The notes under the pieces: generated by a model
What the model was told of the DNA's origin: nothing
What the model saw: the letters and a program-made list of their open reading frames with translations, nothing else
The model's database searches: none
Shown: piece by piece, positions 44,129 through 52,250 of the stretch
How positions within the stretch are numbered: the stretch's first letter is position 1
Layout of the letters: each line of letters starts with the position of its first letter
Made by a program: the position numbers and the translations under genes
Assembly: GCA_016219875.1 (NCBI GenBank)
Contig: JACRJZ010000146.1
Location: 124,001 to 188,000 of the forward strand
DNA from: Verrucomicrobiota bacterium
GTDB lineage: Bacteria; Verrucomicrobiota; Verrucomicrobiia; Limisphaerales; JACRJZ01
Direction: 5' to 3'
Length of the DNA: 64,000 nt

Positions 44129-44890
44129 CTATCCAAAGATTCCCATCACGTAATCATACGTCCGTTTGTCTTTGGTCTTGTCACTGAAGATGACTTCGTT
44201 GGAGTCGAGTTCAATGATTTCGCCGTTCCACAGGAACATGGTGCGGTCGGCCAGGCGCCGGGCCTGTTGCGTGAGGTTGGTGACCAGGATGATGGTCATG
44301 TTTTTCCGCAGTTCCTTCAGCACGTCTTCGATGCGCATCGTCGTGACCGGGTCGATGGCGATGCTGAATTCGTCCAGGCAGAGAATCTCCGGCTGGTGCG
44401 AGAGGGCGCGGGCGATGGTGAGGCGCTGTTGCTGGCCGCCGGAAAGCTTGGTGCCGAGACTGTCGAGGCGATCCTTGACTTCATCCCAGAGAGCAGCTTG
44501 GCGGAGACACTGCTCGACGATGTTGTCGAGTTCGCCGTTGCGGGTCATGCCCGCGCAGCGCGGAGCAAAGGCCACGTTGTCGTAGATGCTGATGGGCAGG
44601 CCCACCGGCAGCGGGGCCACCATGCCGATTTTACGGCGCAGGCCGTAGAGGTCTTTCACACGGCGCACGTCCTCGCCGTCCACTTTGACGGTGCCGGAGA
44701 CGGTGGCCTCGGCGCTGAAGTCGATGGTGCGGTTCAGGCAGCGGAGCAGCGAGGTTTTGGCGGACTGGGCTGGGCCGATCACGCCGAAGATTTCGTTGCG
44801 GTAGATGTCGAACGAAATCCCGTGGATGACTTCCTTCGTCCCGTAGGCGAGACGCAGATCCTGGACTTCGATGTGTTTTTCGGCGGTCAT
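44129..44890 (-). CDS. Second PstB-like ABC ATPase (degenerate Walker A)
   Basis: 253 residues. The signature LSGGQQQRLTIARAL (149-163) is intact. Walker A reads GPAQSAKTS (39-47) where PstB has GPSGCGKST, so two loop glycines are replaced by Gln and Ala while the Lys stays. Walker B is CLDEFSIAID, with Phe in place of the usual Pro, and the switch His is replaced (LVTNLTQQAR has Asn). These changes are expected for the non-catalytic half of an asymmetric ABC dimer. It starts 7 bp after pstA and precedes the other pstB. Role as PstB partner is inferred from context and motif complementarity. Confidence 0.85.
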   Translation of the reverse strand: MTAEKHIEVQDLRLAYGTKEVIHGISFDIYRNEIFGVIGPAQSAKTSLLRCLNRTIDFSAEATVSGTVKVDGEDVRRVKDLYGLRRKIGMVAPLPVGLPISIYDNVAFAPRCAGMTRNGELDNIVEQCLRQAALWDEVKDRLDSLGTKLSGGQQQRLTIARALSHQPEILCLDEFSIAIDPVTTMRIEDVLKELRKNMTIILVTNLTQQARRLADRTMFLWNGEIIELDSNEVIFSDKTKDKRTYDYVMGIFG

Positions 44891-44897
44891 CGCGAGT

Positions 44898-45803
44898 TCA
44901 CCATTTCTTCCGATTGCGGAGCCAGACCCGGAGCGTGATGGCGGCGGCGTTCACCACCAGCACCAAACCAAGCAGCACGACCGCTGTGGCGAAGGGAATC
45001 GATTCCTTCACGCCGGGCACTTGCGTGGAAATCGTGTAGAGGTGCATCGAAAGCGCCATGCACTGCTCGTGGAGTTGGTAGGGGAACAGGTCGCCCTTTT
45101 GCACCGCTTTGAAGAAGACGGCGCCGGTGAACATGATGGGCGCGGTTTCGCCGGCGGCGCGGCTGACTTGCAGGATCACGCCGGTGAGGATGCCGCTGAT
45201 GGAATTGGGCAGCACGATGGCCTGGATGGTTTGCCAGCGCGTGGCGCCGACGTTCCAGCAGGCCTCGCGAAAACTGCGCGGCACGCTGGCCAGCGCCTCG
45301 CGGGTGCTGGCGACGATCACCGGCAACGTCATGATGGCCAGGGTGAGCGAGGCGGAAATGATGGAGTAACCGAACTTCGCCGCATAGACGAACGCGCCCA
45401 GGCCGAAGAGCGCGTGAACGATGCTGGGCACGCCCGCGAGGTTGATGACGGCGAGATTGATGATGCGATTGAGCCAGTTGTCCTTGGCGTATTCGTTGAG
45501 ATAGACCGCCGCCAAAATGCCGATGGGCGCGGACACGGCCAGCGAGATAAACACCAGGTAGATGGTGCCCACGAAGGCGGGCCAGATGCCGCCTTCCTTC
45601 ATGCCGCGGATGGGGACATCCAGGATGAAGCCCAGGCTGAGCGACGGCCAGGCGCGTTCGACCAGGTAACCCAGGATGAGCAGCAGCGGCACAATCATGG
45701 CCGCCGCCATGCCGGCGAAAATCCACTTCGCCGCTGCTTCCTGTCGGAACTTGCTCCGGACGAGCGGCGTCTCCGTGAACATGGTTTTCGGATCGCGATT
45801 CAT
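44898..45803 (-). CDS. pstA: Phosphate ABC transporter permease PstA
   Basis: 301 residues with six predicted membrane segments. The family stretches are GGIWPAFVGTIYLVFISLAV, PIGILAAVYLNEYA, NLAGVPSIVHALFGLGAF and the coupling helix region SFREACWNVGATRWQTIQ, which touches the ATPase. IMFTGAVFF near the C-terminus is also typical. The start codon overlaps the pstC stop by four bases (ATGA), so translation is coupled. Confidence 0.96.
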   Translation of the reverse strand: MNRDPKTMFTETPLVRSKFRQEAAAKWIFAGMAAAMIVPLLLILGYLVERAWPSLSLGFILDVPIRGMKEGGIWPAFVGTIYLVFISLAVSAPIGILAAVYLNEYAKDNWLNRIINLAVINLAGVPSIVHALFGLGAFVYAAKFGYSIISASLTLAIMTLPVIVASTREALASVPRSFREACWNVGATRWQTIQAIVLPNSISGILTGVILQVSRAAGETAPIMFTGAVFFKAVQKGDLFPYQLHEQCMALSMHLYTISTQVPGVKESIPFATAVVLLGLVLVVNAAAITLRVWLRNRKKW

Positions 45804-46747
45804 TTCTTGCGAATGCCGCGGACGATCAGGTCAGCGATCAAGTTGACGGCGAAGGTGAGGGTGAAGAGCAGCACGCCGGTCAGGAAGAGCACGCGATAAT
45901 GGTCAGAGCCGGCGGGGGCTTCGCCCAGTTCCGCGGCGATGTTGGCGGTGAGCGTGCGCACGGAATCCAGAATGCCGCTGGGGATGTGGACGGCGTGGCC
46001 GGTCGCCATGAGCACGGCCATCGTCTCCCCCACGCCGCGGCCCACGCCCAAGAGCACAGCCGCGAGGAGGCCGTTCTTGGCCGCCGGCATGAGCACGCGC
46101 CAGATGAGTTGCCAGCGGGTGGCGCCCAGGGCGATGCCCGCTTCGCGGAACGAGTCGGGTACGGCTTTGAGGGCGTCTTCGCCGATGGAGACGATGATCG
46201 GCACGCTCATCAGGGCGAGAATAATGCCGCCGTTGAGAATGTTCACGCCGACGGGCGCGCCGGTGTATTGCACGATCAACTTGCTCATCACCGTGAGGCC
46301 GATGAAGCCCCAGACCACGCTCGGAATGGCGGCCAGCAGTTCGATGACGATCTTGAGCGTCTCCTTCACCTTCGGCCCGCAGAATTCGGAGATGTAGATG
46401 GCTGCGCCCAGCCCAAAGGGCACGGCGATGACCATGGCCACGCCGGTGACGCTGAACGTGCCGACGATCATGGCCAGCACACCGTAGCGCTTGTTCACTT
46501 CGGAGGTCGGATACCATTCCGTGCTGAAGAGGAACTGCGCGAGGCTGAACTTCCCGCCGAAGAGCACGGGCGCGGCTTCCTTGAACACGAAGACAAAAAT
46601 GCTCAGGACGAAAACGATCGCGCTGATACCGCAGAGGTAGATCAACCCCGTGAGCGTCCTTTCGCCGAAGACAGCCCACGCCGGACGGTGCGCCTCGCGA
46701 ACGGCGAAGCTGAAGTTGGCGGGCTGCTTTGAGTCTGGCACGGTCAT
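45800..46747 (-). CDS. pstC: Phosphate ABC transporter permease PstC
   Basis: 315 residues from the ATG at 46747; an upstream in-frame start adds non-conserved residues. Six membrane segments are seen. Family regions include STEWYPTSEVNKRYGVLAMI, PFGLGAAIYISEFC, IELLAAIPSVVWGFIGLTV and the coupling helix SFREAGIALGATRWQLIW. It pairs with PstA to form the phosphate channel. A 101-bp gap separates it from pstS upstream, without an obvious terminator. Confidence 0.96.
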   Translation of the reverse strand: MTVPDSKQPANFSFAVREAHRPAWAVFGERTLTGLIYLCGISAIVFVLSIFVFVFKEAAPVLFGGKFSLAQFLFSTEWYPTSEVNKRYGVLAMIVGTFSVTGVAMVIAVPFGLGAAIYISEFCGPKVKETLKIVIELLAAIPSVVWGFIGLTVMSKLIVQYTGAPVGVNILNGGIILALMSVPIIVSIGEDALKAVPDSFREAGIALGATRWQLIWRVLMPAAKNGLLAAVLLGVGRGVGETMAVLMATGHAVHIPSGILDSVRTLTANIAAELGEAPAGSDHYRVLFLTGVLLFTLTFAVNLIADLIVRGIRKK

Positions 46748-46848
46748 TCGTTTGTGTGGCTGCGATGTTCCGATCAGGGCCGGCGGCACAAGGCATGAGA
46801 ACCTCGTCCGCCAGGCCCCTGAACCGCCTGACGGCGGAACGAAAAAAA

Positions 46849-47772
46849 CTACTTCTTCCGCGCTTCCGGCGGGAGCGGCACGTAGCCGGTGGCTTCGACC
46901 ACCTTCTGCCCGGCATCGGTGAGAATCCAGTGGATGTAGGCGGCCACGTCGCCGGTCGGCTCGCCCAAAGTGTAGAGATTCAGTGAACGGGCGATCGGGT
47001 ACTTCTTGCTCAGCGTGTTGGCCACGCTCGGCTCGACGGCGGGCTCACCCTTCTTGGAAGCGACTTTAAGCATCTTGACTTTGCCCGGCTCGTTGTAGCC
47101 CATGCCGCTGTAGCCGATGGCCCCGACGGTGCCGGCGACCAGTTCCACCACTTCCTTGGAGCCGTTCATGTCGCGGGAACCGAGCTTGAAGTCCTTCTTG
47201 TTGAGGACGTGCTCGCGGAAGAACTCGTAGGTGCCGCTGCTGGACTGACGGCTGACGCGGATGATCTCGTCCTTGCCGCCGGGCATGGTCACGCCGAGGT
47301 CGGACCACTTGAGGGCTTTGCCGCCTTCGGCGTAGATGTCGGCGAGTTGTTCAACGGAGATCTCGGTGATCGGGTTGTCCTTGTGAACGTAAACCGCCAG
47401 AGCGTCGTAGCCGACAATGACTTCCTTCGGTTCTTTGCCGGTGTTCTTCTTCGCCTGCTCGATCTCCTCTTTTTTCATGTCGCGGCTGGCGTTGGCGATG
47501 TCGATGGTGCCTTTGACCAGCGCCGCGATACCGACGCCGGAGCCGCCACCGGAGACTTCGATTTCCACGCTTGGCACGACCTTCTTGTATTCCTCGGCCC
47601 AGGCCTGGGCGAGGTTGACCATCGTGTCGGAGCCTTTGTTTTGGATGACGGCCTTCTTCTCTGCAGCGGGTTTGTCTCCGCCGCCGCCGCACCCGGTGAG
47701 GATCAAGCTGGCCGCCAGGAACGCCACGGCGCCCAAACAGGCGCCCCACTTCGTTGTTTTGTTCGTTTTCAT
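46849..47772 (-). CDS. pstS: Phosphate-binding lipoprotein PstS
   Basis: 307 residues with a lipoprotein signal (SLILTGCGGGG). The phosphate-binding loops are visible: NKGSDTMVNLAQAW, SGGGSGVGIAAL, ANASRDMKKEE, and VSRQSSSGTYEFF, plus AGTVGAIGYSGMGY. These Ser, Thr and Arg residues form hydrogen bonds to phosphate in PstS. It lies 27 bp after the phoU fusion and before pstC. Confidence 0.95.
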   Translation of the reverse strand: MKTNKTTKWGACLGAVAFLAASLILTGCGGGGDKPAAEKKAVIQNKGSDTMVNLAQAWAEEYKKVVPSVEIEVSGGGSGVGIAALVKGTIDIANASRDMKKEEIEQAKKNTGKEPKEVIVGYDALAVYVHKDNPITEISVEQLADIYAEGGKALKWSDLGVTMPGGKDEIIRVSRQSSSGTYEFFREHVLNKKDFKLGSRDMNGSKEVVELVAGTVGAIGYSGMGYNEPGKVKMLKVASKKGEPAVEPSVANTLSKKYPIARSLNLYTLGEPTGDVAAYIHWILTDAGQKVVEATGYVPLPPEARKK

Positions 47773-47799
47773 TGGAGTCGGATGATTTGCTGTGTGTGC

Positions 47800-48906
47800 T
47801 TACCTGTTGTTCGTTTCACCAAAAATGGCTTCCACGAGGTCTTTGATGTGCTCGTGGAGAAAATTGAACGTGGTTTCGTAGGCCGCGATCATCTCGGCGT
47901 GGGTGCCCGAGACCTGAGACGGATCTTTCACGTACCAGTCGAGGAACACCACCTTGCGCGGGCGCGTCGGAAAAGCGCGCCGGGCCTCCGGGTCCAGCAC
48001 GACAATGACGTTGTAGTGATCCAGATTGGGAACCTGCGTGACCGCCTTGGCCACCATGCGCGCAACATCAAAGCCTTTGTCCTTCATAAAGGAGACGGTC
48101 ATCTGCTCGATGGGCCGCGGCTCGACCCCGGCGCTGGCAAAGGCAAACTGGGAAAGGTTGAAAGAATTGGCCACCGCCTCGGCCATCTGGCTCCGACAGG
48201 CGTTGTGTTGATCGACAAAGAGCACACGGAAGACCTCGGAACCGGGGTGCTTGGCGTATTCGCCGGTACACATGTAGAGCGTCTCCATGCAGATGTTGCG
48301 CGCTTGATCGGAGACGCGCTCGAGCCGGCGGTTGATCATCATGAGCGCGTTCAAGGCTTCGAACGGCATCTTCTGCTCGCGGAACAGCGCCACGAGGTCC
48401 TTGTTCAGCTTGCTCTTCAGCATGTCCACGGCTTCCTCGGTGGCGATGGTCTTGCGCGCGAGTTCGGCGTCCTGGGCCAGGAACGCCTGCACGGCGTCGT
48501 GCAGCATGGGGATGGAAAGGTTGGCGAGTTCCTCGAACCGCTCGACCGGAAACTTGACGGTTTCCAACGAGAGAAGTTTGAGAGTCTGGCGCGCGATGCT
48601 CTCCGCGTAGTCCCCCACGCGCTCCAGTTCCAGGTCGAGCTTGATGGTGGCGTAGGCAAAGCGCAGCAGACCTGCCACCGGCTGCTGGCGCACGAGGAAT
48701 TCCAGGCAGAGCCGGTCCACTTCCTTCTCCAACTCATCGATGTATTGGTCGCGGAGGATCACCGTGTAGGCATGCTGGCGGTTGCGTTCCACCAGGGCCT
48801 TGAGGCAGAGTCGCAGCGCCGTCTCGCCGCGCGTGGCCATCTCGGTCACTTTGGCCCGAATGCGTTCTACGTCGCGTTGCCGCGACTGCTCCAGATGAGT
48901 TGCCAT
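47800..48906 (-). CDS. phoU: PhoU fused to a low-molecular-weight phosphatase-like domain lacking the catalytic Cys
   Basis: 368 residues from the ATG at 48906 (a GTG lies three codons upstream). Residues ~1-215 are two three-helix PhoU repeats (LELERVGDYAESIARQ and LERVSDQARNICMETL, the metal-binding E/DxxxD motifs). Residues ~226-368 resemble low-molecular-weight tyrosine phosphatase/ArsC: VLFVDQHNACRSQMAEA stands where active enzymes have VLFVCxGNxCRS. The nucleophile Cys is Asp (D232); the P-loop Arg and the later DP motif (WYVKDPSQ) remain. The second half is therefore likely a non-catalytic phosphate or arsenate sensor. First gene of the pst operon. Confidence 0.9.
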   Translation of the reverse strand: MATHLEQSRQRDVERIRAKVTEMATRGETALRLCLKALVERNRQHAYTVILRDQYIDELEKEVDRLCLEFLVRQQPVAGLLRFAYATIKLDLELERVGDYAESIARQTLKLLSLETVKFPVERFEELANLSIPMLHDAVQAFLAQDAELARKTIATEEAVDMLKSKLNKDLVALFREQKMPFEALNALMMINRRLERVSDQARNICMETLYMCTGEYAKHPGSEVFRVLFVDQHNACRSQMAEAVANSFNLSQFAFASAGVEPRPIEQMTVSFMKDKGFDVARMVAKAVTQVPNLDHYNVIVVLDPEARRAFPTRPRKVVFLDWYVKDPSQVSGTHAEMIAAYETTFNFLHEHIKDLVEAIFGETNNR

Positions 48907-48938
48907 AGTCTGCACGATTCAGAGGTTTGCTGTCACAG

Positions 48939-48978
48939 GTTACGAAGAGATGGCCTGGAGGTTACGTTTTCGTGACAA
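48939..48978 (-). promoter_or_regulatory. Pho-box-like array before phoU-pst
   Basis: Read on the minus strand: TTGTCAC-n4-ACGTAAC-n4-AGGCCAT-n4-TCGTAAC, four half-sites with strict 11-bp period, third degenerate. The core GTCAC-n6-GTAAC is identical in spacing to that at 49280-49297. It ends 32 bp before the ATG at 48906, as fits a PhoB-activated promoter with a short leader. Confidence 0.6.
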
Positions 48979-49032
48979 CCCTGGCAAGCGTTGTGAAACA
49001 GGACAAAGCGCAATGGGAGCAACTTGTCCCTG

Positions 49033-49177
49033 CCGCCGTAGCGAAGACATTCCTGTCTGCCGTAGCGCAAGCTCTCCAGCCTGCGAAGCGTGCGAGCAAT
49101 TCGGCCGTCCGCATCGTGGCGGACGGCCTGCCGACCGGAAAGCCGGCGAGACGGCAGGCTGGAAAGCGCTACGGCGG
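49033..49177. repeat. Composite REP-like element in the divergent pst/pit gap
   Basis: Bounded by CCGCCGTAGCG (49033) and its complement ending at 49177, with inner hairpins such as GGCCGTCCGCATCGTGGCGG (partly paired) and GCCGACCGGAAAGCCGGC. It belongs to the same family as 5164 and 22669. It separates the two Pho-box-like arrays in the 440-bp gap 48907-49346; nothing else but those arrays is seen there. Confidence 0.8.
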
Positions 49178-49257
49178 GAGTGTCCAGTTGCGCCCGAGCG
49201 CACGGTCAGCGTTTCCTCGCGGAGAAGGACGCCCCCCCGATCCAGCAAAACTGCCGG

Positions 49258-49297
49258 TTGTCACCTTGTGGCCACCACTCCGTCACAGGAATGTAAC
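49258..49297 (+). promoter_or_regulatory. Pho-box-like array before DUF47-pit
   Basis: TTGTCAC-n4-TGGCCAC-n4-CCGTCAC-n4-ATGTAAC, four half-sites on an 11-bp period on the plus strand, ending 49 bp before the ATG at 49347. Three of four share the GTCAC or GTAAC core. It likely makes the DUF47-pit operon phosphate-responsive through PhoB. Confidence 0.6.
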
Positions 49298-49346
49298 AAT
49301 CCAGCCTTTGCCGTCCGGCCACGGATATGTGACAAGATCGGGCGCT

Positions 49347-49976
49347 ATGATTTCCCTGCAAAAGCTGTTGGGCAAAGACGACAAGTTCTTCAATCTGCTG
49401 GAAGCCAGCGCCGAGGAAGGGCGGGCCAGCGCGCACGCCTTGCGGCGGTTGCTGGAGAAACCGATCAACCCCTCGTCCCTGGAGGAATTGAGCCAATCGC
49501 GGCGCAAGGACAAGGCGATTAGGCAAGAGATCACCGAGCAAATCCTGAAGACGTTCGTGACCACGCTGGAGCGGGAGGATATCGAGCAACTGTCCAACGC
49601 GCTCTACAAGGTGCCCAAGACCATCGAGAAATTCGCCGAGCGGTTTCTCATCTGCGCACCGCACTTGGGGAAGACGGATTTCAAACGGCAGGTTGCCCTG
49701 TTGGAAAAGGCCACCGACGAAATGCTCTCCATGGTCAAACAATTGCGCCAGGGTGCTCACCTGGAGAAGATCAAGGAAGAGAACGTCAAACTCCAGAAAT
49801 TGGAGGGTGAGGCGGACAAGCTCATTCTCGATCTGCTTCGCGACCTCTACAGCGGAAAACACACCGACATCGAGGTCATCGCCCTGAAGGAGCTTTACGA
49901 AATTCTGGAGAAGGTCATCGACCGTTGCCGCGACGCGGGCAACGTCGTCACCCACATCGTTCTGAAACACTCCTGA
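49347..49976 (+). CDS. DUF47 family protein (PhoU-like Pit accessory protein)
   Basis: 209 residues from the ATG at 49347; the open frame runs upstream to 48927 but covers the promoter and repeat element. The all-helical sequence (FFNLLEASAEEGRASAHALR, VALLEKATDEMLSMVKQLRQ, LKELYEILEKVIDRCRDAGN) is the DUF47/YkaA family, distantly related to PhoU. Such genes nearly always precede a pit transporter and are thought to control it. Here pit starts 12 bp downstream. Confidence 0.93.
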   Translation: MISLQKLLGKDDKFFNLLEASAEEGRASAHALRRLLEKPINPSSLEELSQSRRKDKAIRQEITEQILKTFVTTLEREDIEQLSNALYKVPKTIEKFAERFLICAPHLGKTDFKRQVALLEKATDEMLSMVKQLRQGAHLEKIKEENVKLQKLEGEADKLILDLLRDLYSGKHTDIEVIALKELYEILEKVIDRCRDAGNVVTHIVLKHS

Positions 49977-49988
49977 GCGACTGGCCGC

Positions 49989-51089
49989 ATGGAACTGGTC
50001 ATCACCGTCATCCTGGTCGCGTTGGTGTTCGAGTACATCAACGGCTTCCACGACACCGCCAACTCCATCGCCACGGTGGTGTCCACCAAGGTGCTCACGC
50101 CGCGCGAAGCCATCGTGCTGGCCGCCGTGACCAACCTGTTTGGCGCACTGGTGGGCACCGCGGTGGCCAAGACGATTTCCTCCGGGTTGGTGGACGCGAG
50201 TTATGTCACCTCCCAAACCATCGTTTGCGCGCTTCTCGGAGCCATCCTCTGGGACCTCATCACCTGGTATCTCGGCCTGCCGACCAGTTCGAGCCATGCG
50301 TTGATCGGCGGCCTGTGCGGCGCGGCGCTGGCCACGGCCCACAACAACTGGAAGGCCCTTATCTGGTCGGTGCCGCCGACGGCCGGACATCATTGGTGGG
50401 ACGGCAAAGGGCTGCTCTACAAGGTCATCATTCCGATGTTCACCTCGCCCGTCTGCGGGTTGGTGCTCGGATTCGTCCTCATGGCCACGCTCTACGTGGT
50501 GCTGCGCAACTGGCGTCCGATGACCGTGAGCCGCGTCTTCGGCAAGCTCCAGTTGCTCAGCGCCGGTTACATGGGTTTCAGCCACGGCAGCAACGACGCC
50601 CAGAAAACGATGGGCATCATTGCCCTCACTTTGCTGGCCGCCACCAAAGCCGGCACGTTCGATCATCTGCCAGGCTGGCTGCACTTCCTCTACACCCCTG
50701 AAGCTCCCAAGGGCCAGTCCCAGGACATTGCCACCTGGATCAAGGTGATCTGCGCCCTGACCATGTGCGCCGGCACGGCGGCCGGCGGCTGGCGCATCAT
50801 CAGGACGATGGGCCATAAGATGGTGAAACTGCAGCCCGTGCATGGCTTCGCGGCCGAAACCACGGCGGCCACGGTGCTCTTCACCGCCGCACACTTCGGC
50901 ATGCCAGTCTCGACGACGCACGCCATCTCCACCTCCATCATGGGCGTGGGTGCGGCCAAACGGTTCAACGCCCTGAAGCTGACTGTGGTGGAGCGCATCC
51001 TCTGGGCGTGGTTCCTGACGCTGCCAGCTTCGGCAGTGATTGCCTACGCGGCGATGTGGGTGGTACAGAAGACCGGCATGGCCCAATAA
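49989..51089 (+). CDS. pit: Low-affinity inorganic phosphate transporter Pit
   Basis: 366 residues with about ten membrane segments. The two PiT signature repeats are present: the N-terminal YINGFHDTANSIATVVST and the later GYMGFSHGSNDAQKTMGIIA. LPTSSSHALIGGLCG and MPVSTTHAISTSIMGVG are the matching paired loops. PiT carriers import metal-phosphate with a cation gradient. Its location behind a Pho-box-like array and beside pst suggests unusual induction under phosphate limitation. Confidence 0.95.
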   Translation: MELVITVILVALVFEYINGFHDTANSIATVVSTKVLTPREAIVLAAVTNLFGALVGTAVAKTISSGLVDASYVTSQTIVCALLGAILWDLITWYLGLPTSSSHALIGGLCGAALATAHNNWKALIWSVPPTAGHHWWDGKGLLYKVIIPMFTSPVCGLVLGFVLMATLYVVLRNWRPMTVSRVFGKLQLLSAGYMGFSHGSNDAQKTMGIIALTLLAATKAGTFDHLPGWLHFLYTPEAPKGQSQDIATWIKVICALTMCAGTAAGGWRIIRTMGHKMVKLQPVHGFAAETTAATVLFTAAHFGMPVSTTHAISTSIMGVGAAKRFNALKLTVVERILWAWFLTLPASAVIAYAAMWVVQKTGMAQ

Positions 51090-51108
51090 GCCTGAAAGCC
51101 TGGCTTCC

Positions 51109-52059
51109 TCACTGCGTATCGCCTCGCGTCACACGGAGGAACACTTCCTCCAGGCCGAGTTCGTCCTCGTGCAACTCGGTCAACTTGGCCCCGCCTTTCA
51201 CCAGCACTTCCGCAATGATGCTGTGGTCCACGTCATGGCTGGCCAGCGTGATCTTCAGTCGGCCATCCACCGGTTCGGTGCTGGCGATCTCCGGCCGGCC
51301 TTTGAGCAATTCCAAGGCTTGGGCAGGGTCGCTGGAAACTCGTACCCACATCACGCGCCCGGTCTGCATCTGGTCGCGCACGCCCTGCACGGGACCGCTG
51401 TAGATGAGCTTGCCCTTCTCGATGATGGCCACCCGGTTGCAGAGCGTCTCCAACTCGCGCAGGATGTGCGACGAGATGATGATGGTTTTGCCCAGGCGCT
51501 GAAGCTCCTGCAAGATGGCCATCATCTCGATGCGTGCGCGCGGGTCCAGGCCGCTGGCCGGTTCGTCCAGCAGCAGCAACGCGGGGTCGTGGATCAGCAC
51601 GCGGGCCAGGCCGAGGCGTTGCTGCATCCCGCGGCTCAACGCGCCGATGAGCGCGCCCTTCTTCTCGGAAAGGCCCACCAACTCGAGCACGTCGTTTACC
51701 GTCTTCTCCCGTTGGGCGGTGGGGATCTTGTAGCACGCGCCGAAGAAATCGAGGTACTCCGTCACCTCCATGTCCTTGTACACGCCGAAGAAATCCGGCA
51801 TGTAGCCGATGACGTGCCGCACCGCGTCGGCCTGGCGCACGACATCGTGCCCGAGGATCGTAGCCGTGCCGGACGTGGGCGCGAGGAACGTGGCGAGGAT
51901 GCGCAACGTCGTGGTCTTGCCCGCGCCGTTCGAGCCGATGAACCCAAACAGGTCGCCTTTCTGCACCGTCAGATCAAGGGCGTCGAGCGCCTTAAGCGCC
52001 CCGAAGCTGCGGGTGAGACCAAGGATTTGGACGGCGGGGATGGGAGGGGCGTCGTTCAT
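51109..52059 (-). CDS. ABC transporter ATP-binding protein (GldA/CcmA-type)
   Basis: 316 residues from the ATG at 52059. Walker A GSNGAGKTTT, signature ALSRGMQQRLGLARVL (SRGM variant common in export systems), Walker B LLLLDEPASGLD, switch His ISSHILRE. The C-terminal ~90 residues form the extra domain typical of GldA/NatA-like exporters (GRVMWVRVSSDPAQALELL). No permease gene is adjacent in the window on this strand except the large membrane protein upstream, which is not a typical ABC permease. The transported substrate is unknown. Confidence 0.9.
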   Translation of the reverse strand: MNDAPPIPAVQILGLTRSFGALKALDALDLTVQKGDLFGFIGSNGAGKTTTLRILATFLAPTSGTATILGHDVVRQADAVRHVIGYMPDFFGVYKDMEVTEYLDFFGACYKIPTAQREKTVNDVLELVGLSEKKGALIGALSRGMQQRLGLARVLIHDPALLLLDEPASGLDPRARIEMMAILQELQRLGKTIIISSHILRELETLCNRVAIIEKGKLIYSGPVQGVRDQMQTGRVMWVRVSSDPAQALELLKGRPEIASTEPVDGRLKITLASHDVDHSIIAEVLVKGGAKLTELHEDELGLEEVFLRVTRGDTQ

Positions 52060-52067
52060 AAGGGGTG

Positions 52068-52250
52068 TCAAAGTCCAAAGTCCAAAGTCCAAGGTCCAAA
52101 GTCATGTGCGCCGTCCGTTGGAAGTCGCAGTTGAAGCAATTCTGTATTTGTTCCCTCGGAAGGCGGAGTTGCCGAGATCTCGATCTTCATAGTCGCTCAC
52201 TGACTTTGGGCGTCGGACGTTGGACTTTGGACCTTGGACCTTGGACTTGG
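52068..52250. repeat. Opposed AAGTCCA/TGGACTT heptamer arrays, overlapping a gene end
   Basis: CAAAGTCCAAAGTCCAAAGT continues to AAGGTCCAAAGTC on the left (52072-52102). GGACTTTGGACCTTGGACC and neighbours lie at 52219-52250 on the right. The right array is inside the 3' end of the large membrane-protein gene and encodes its last residues. Confidence 0.93.

Noticed and set aside
48927..49346. N-terminal extension of the DUF47 protein
   Set aside because: The open frame covers a REP-like element and the Pho-box-like array; the family starts at MISLQKLLGKDDKFF (49347).
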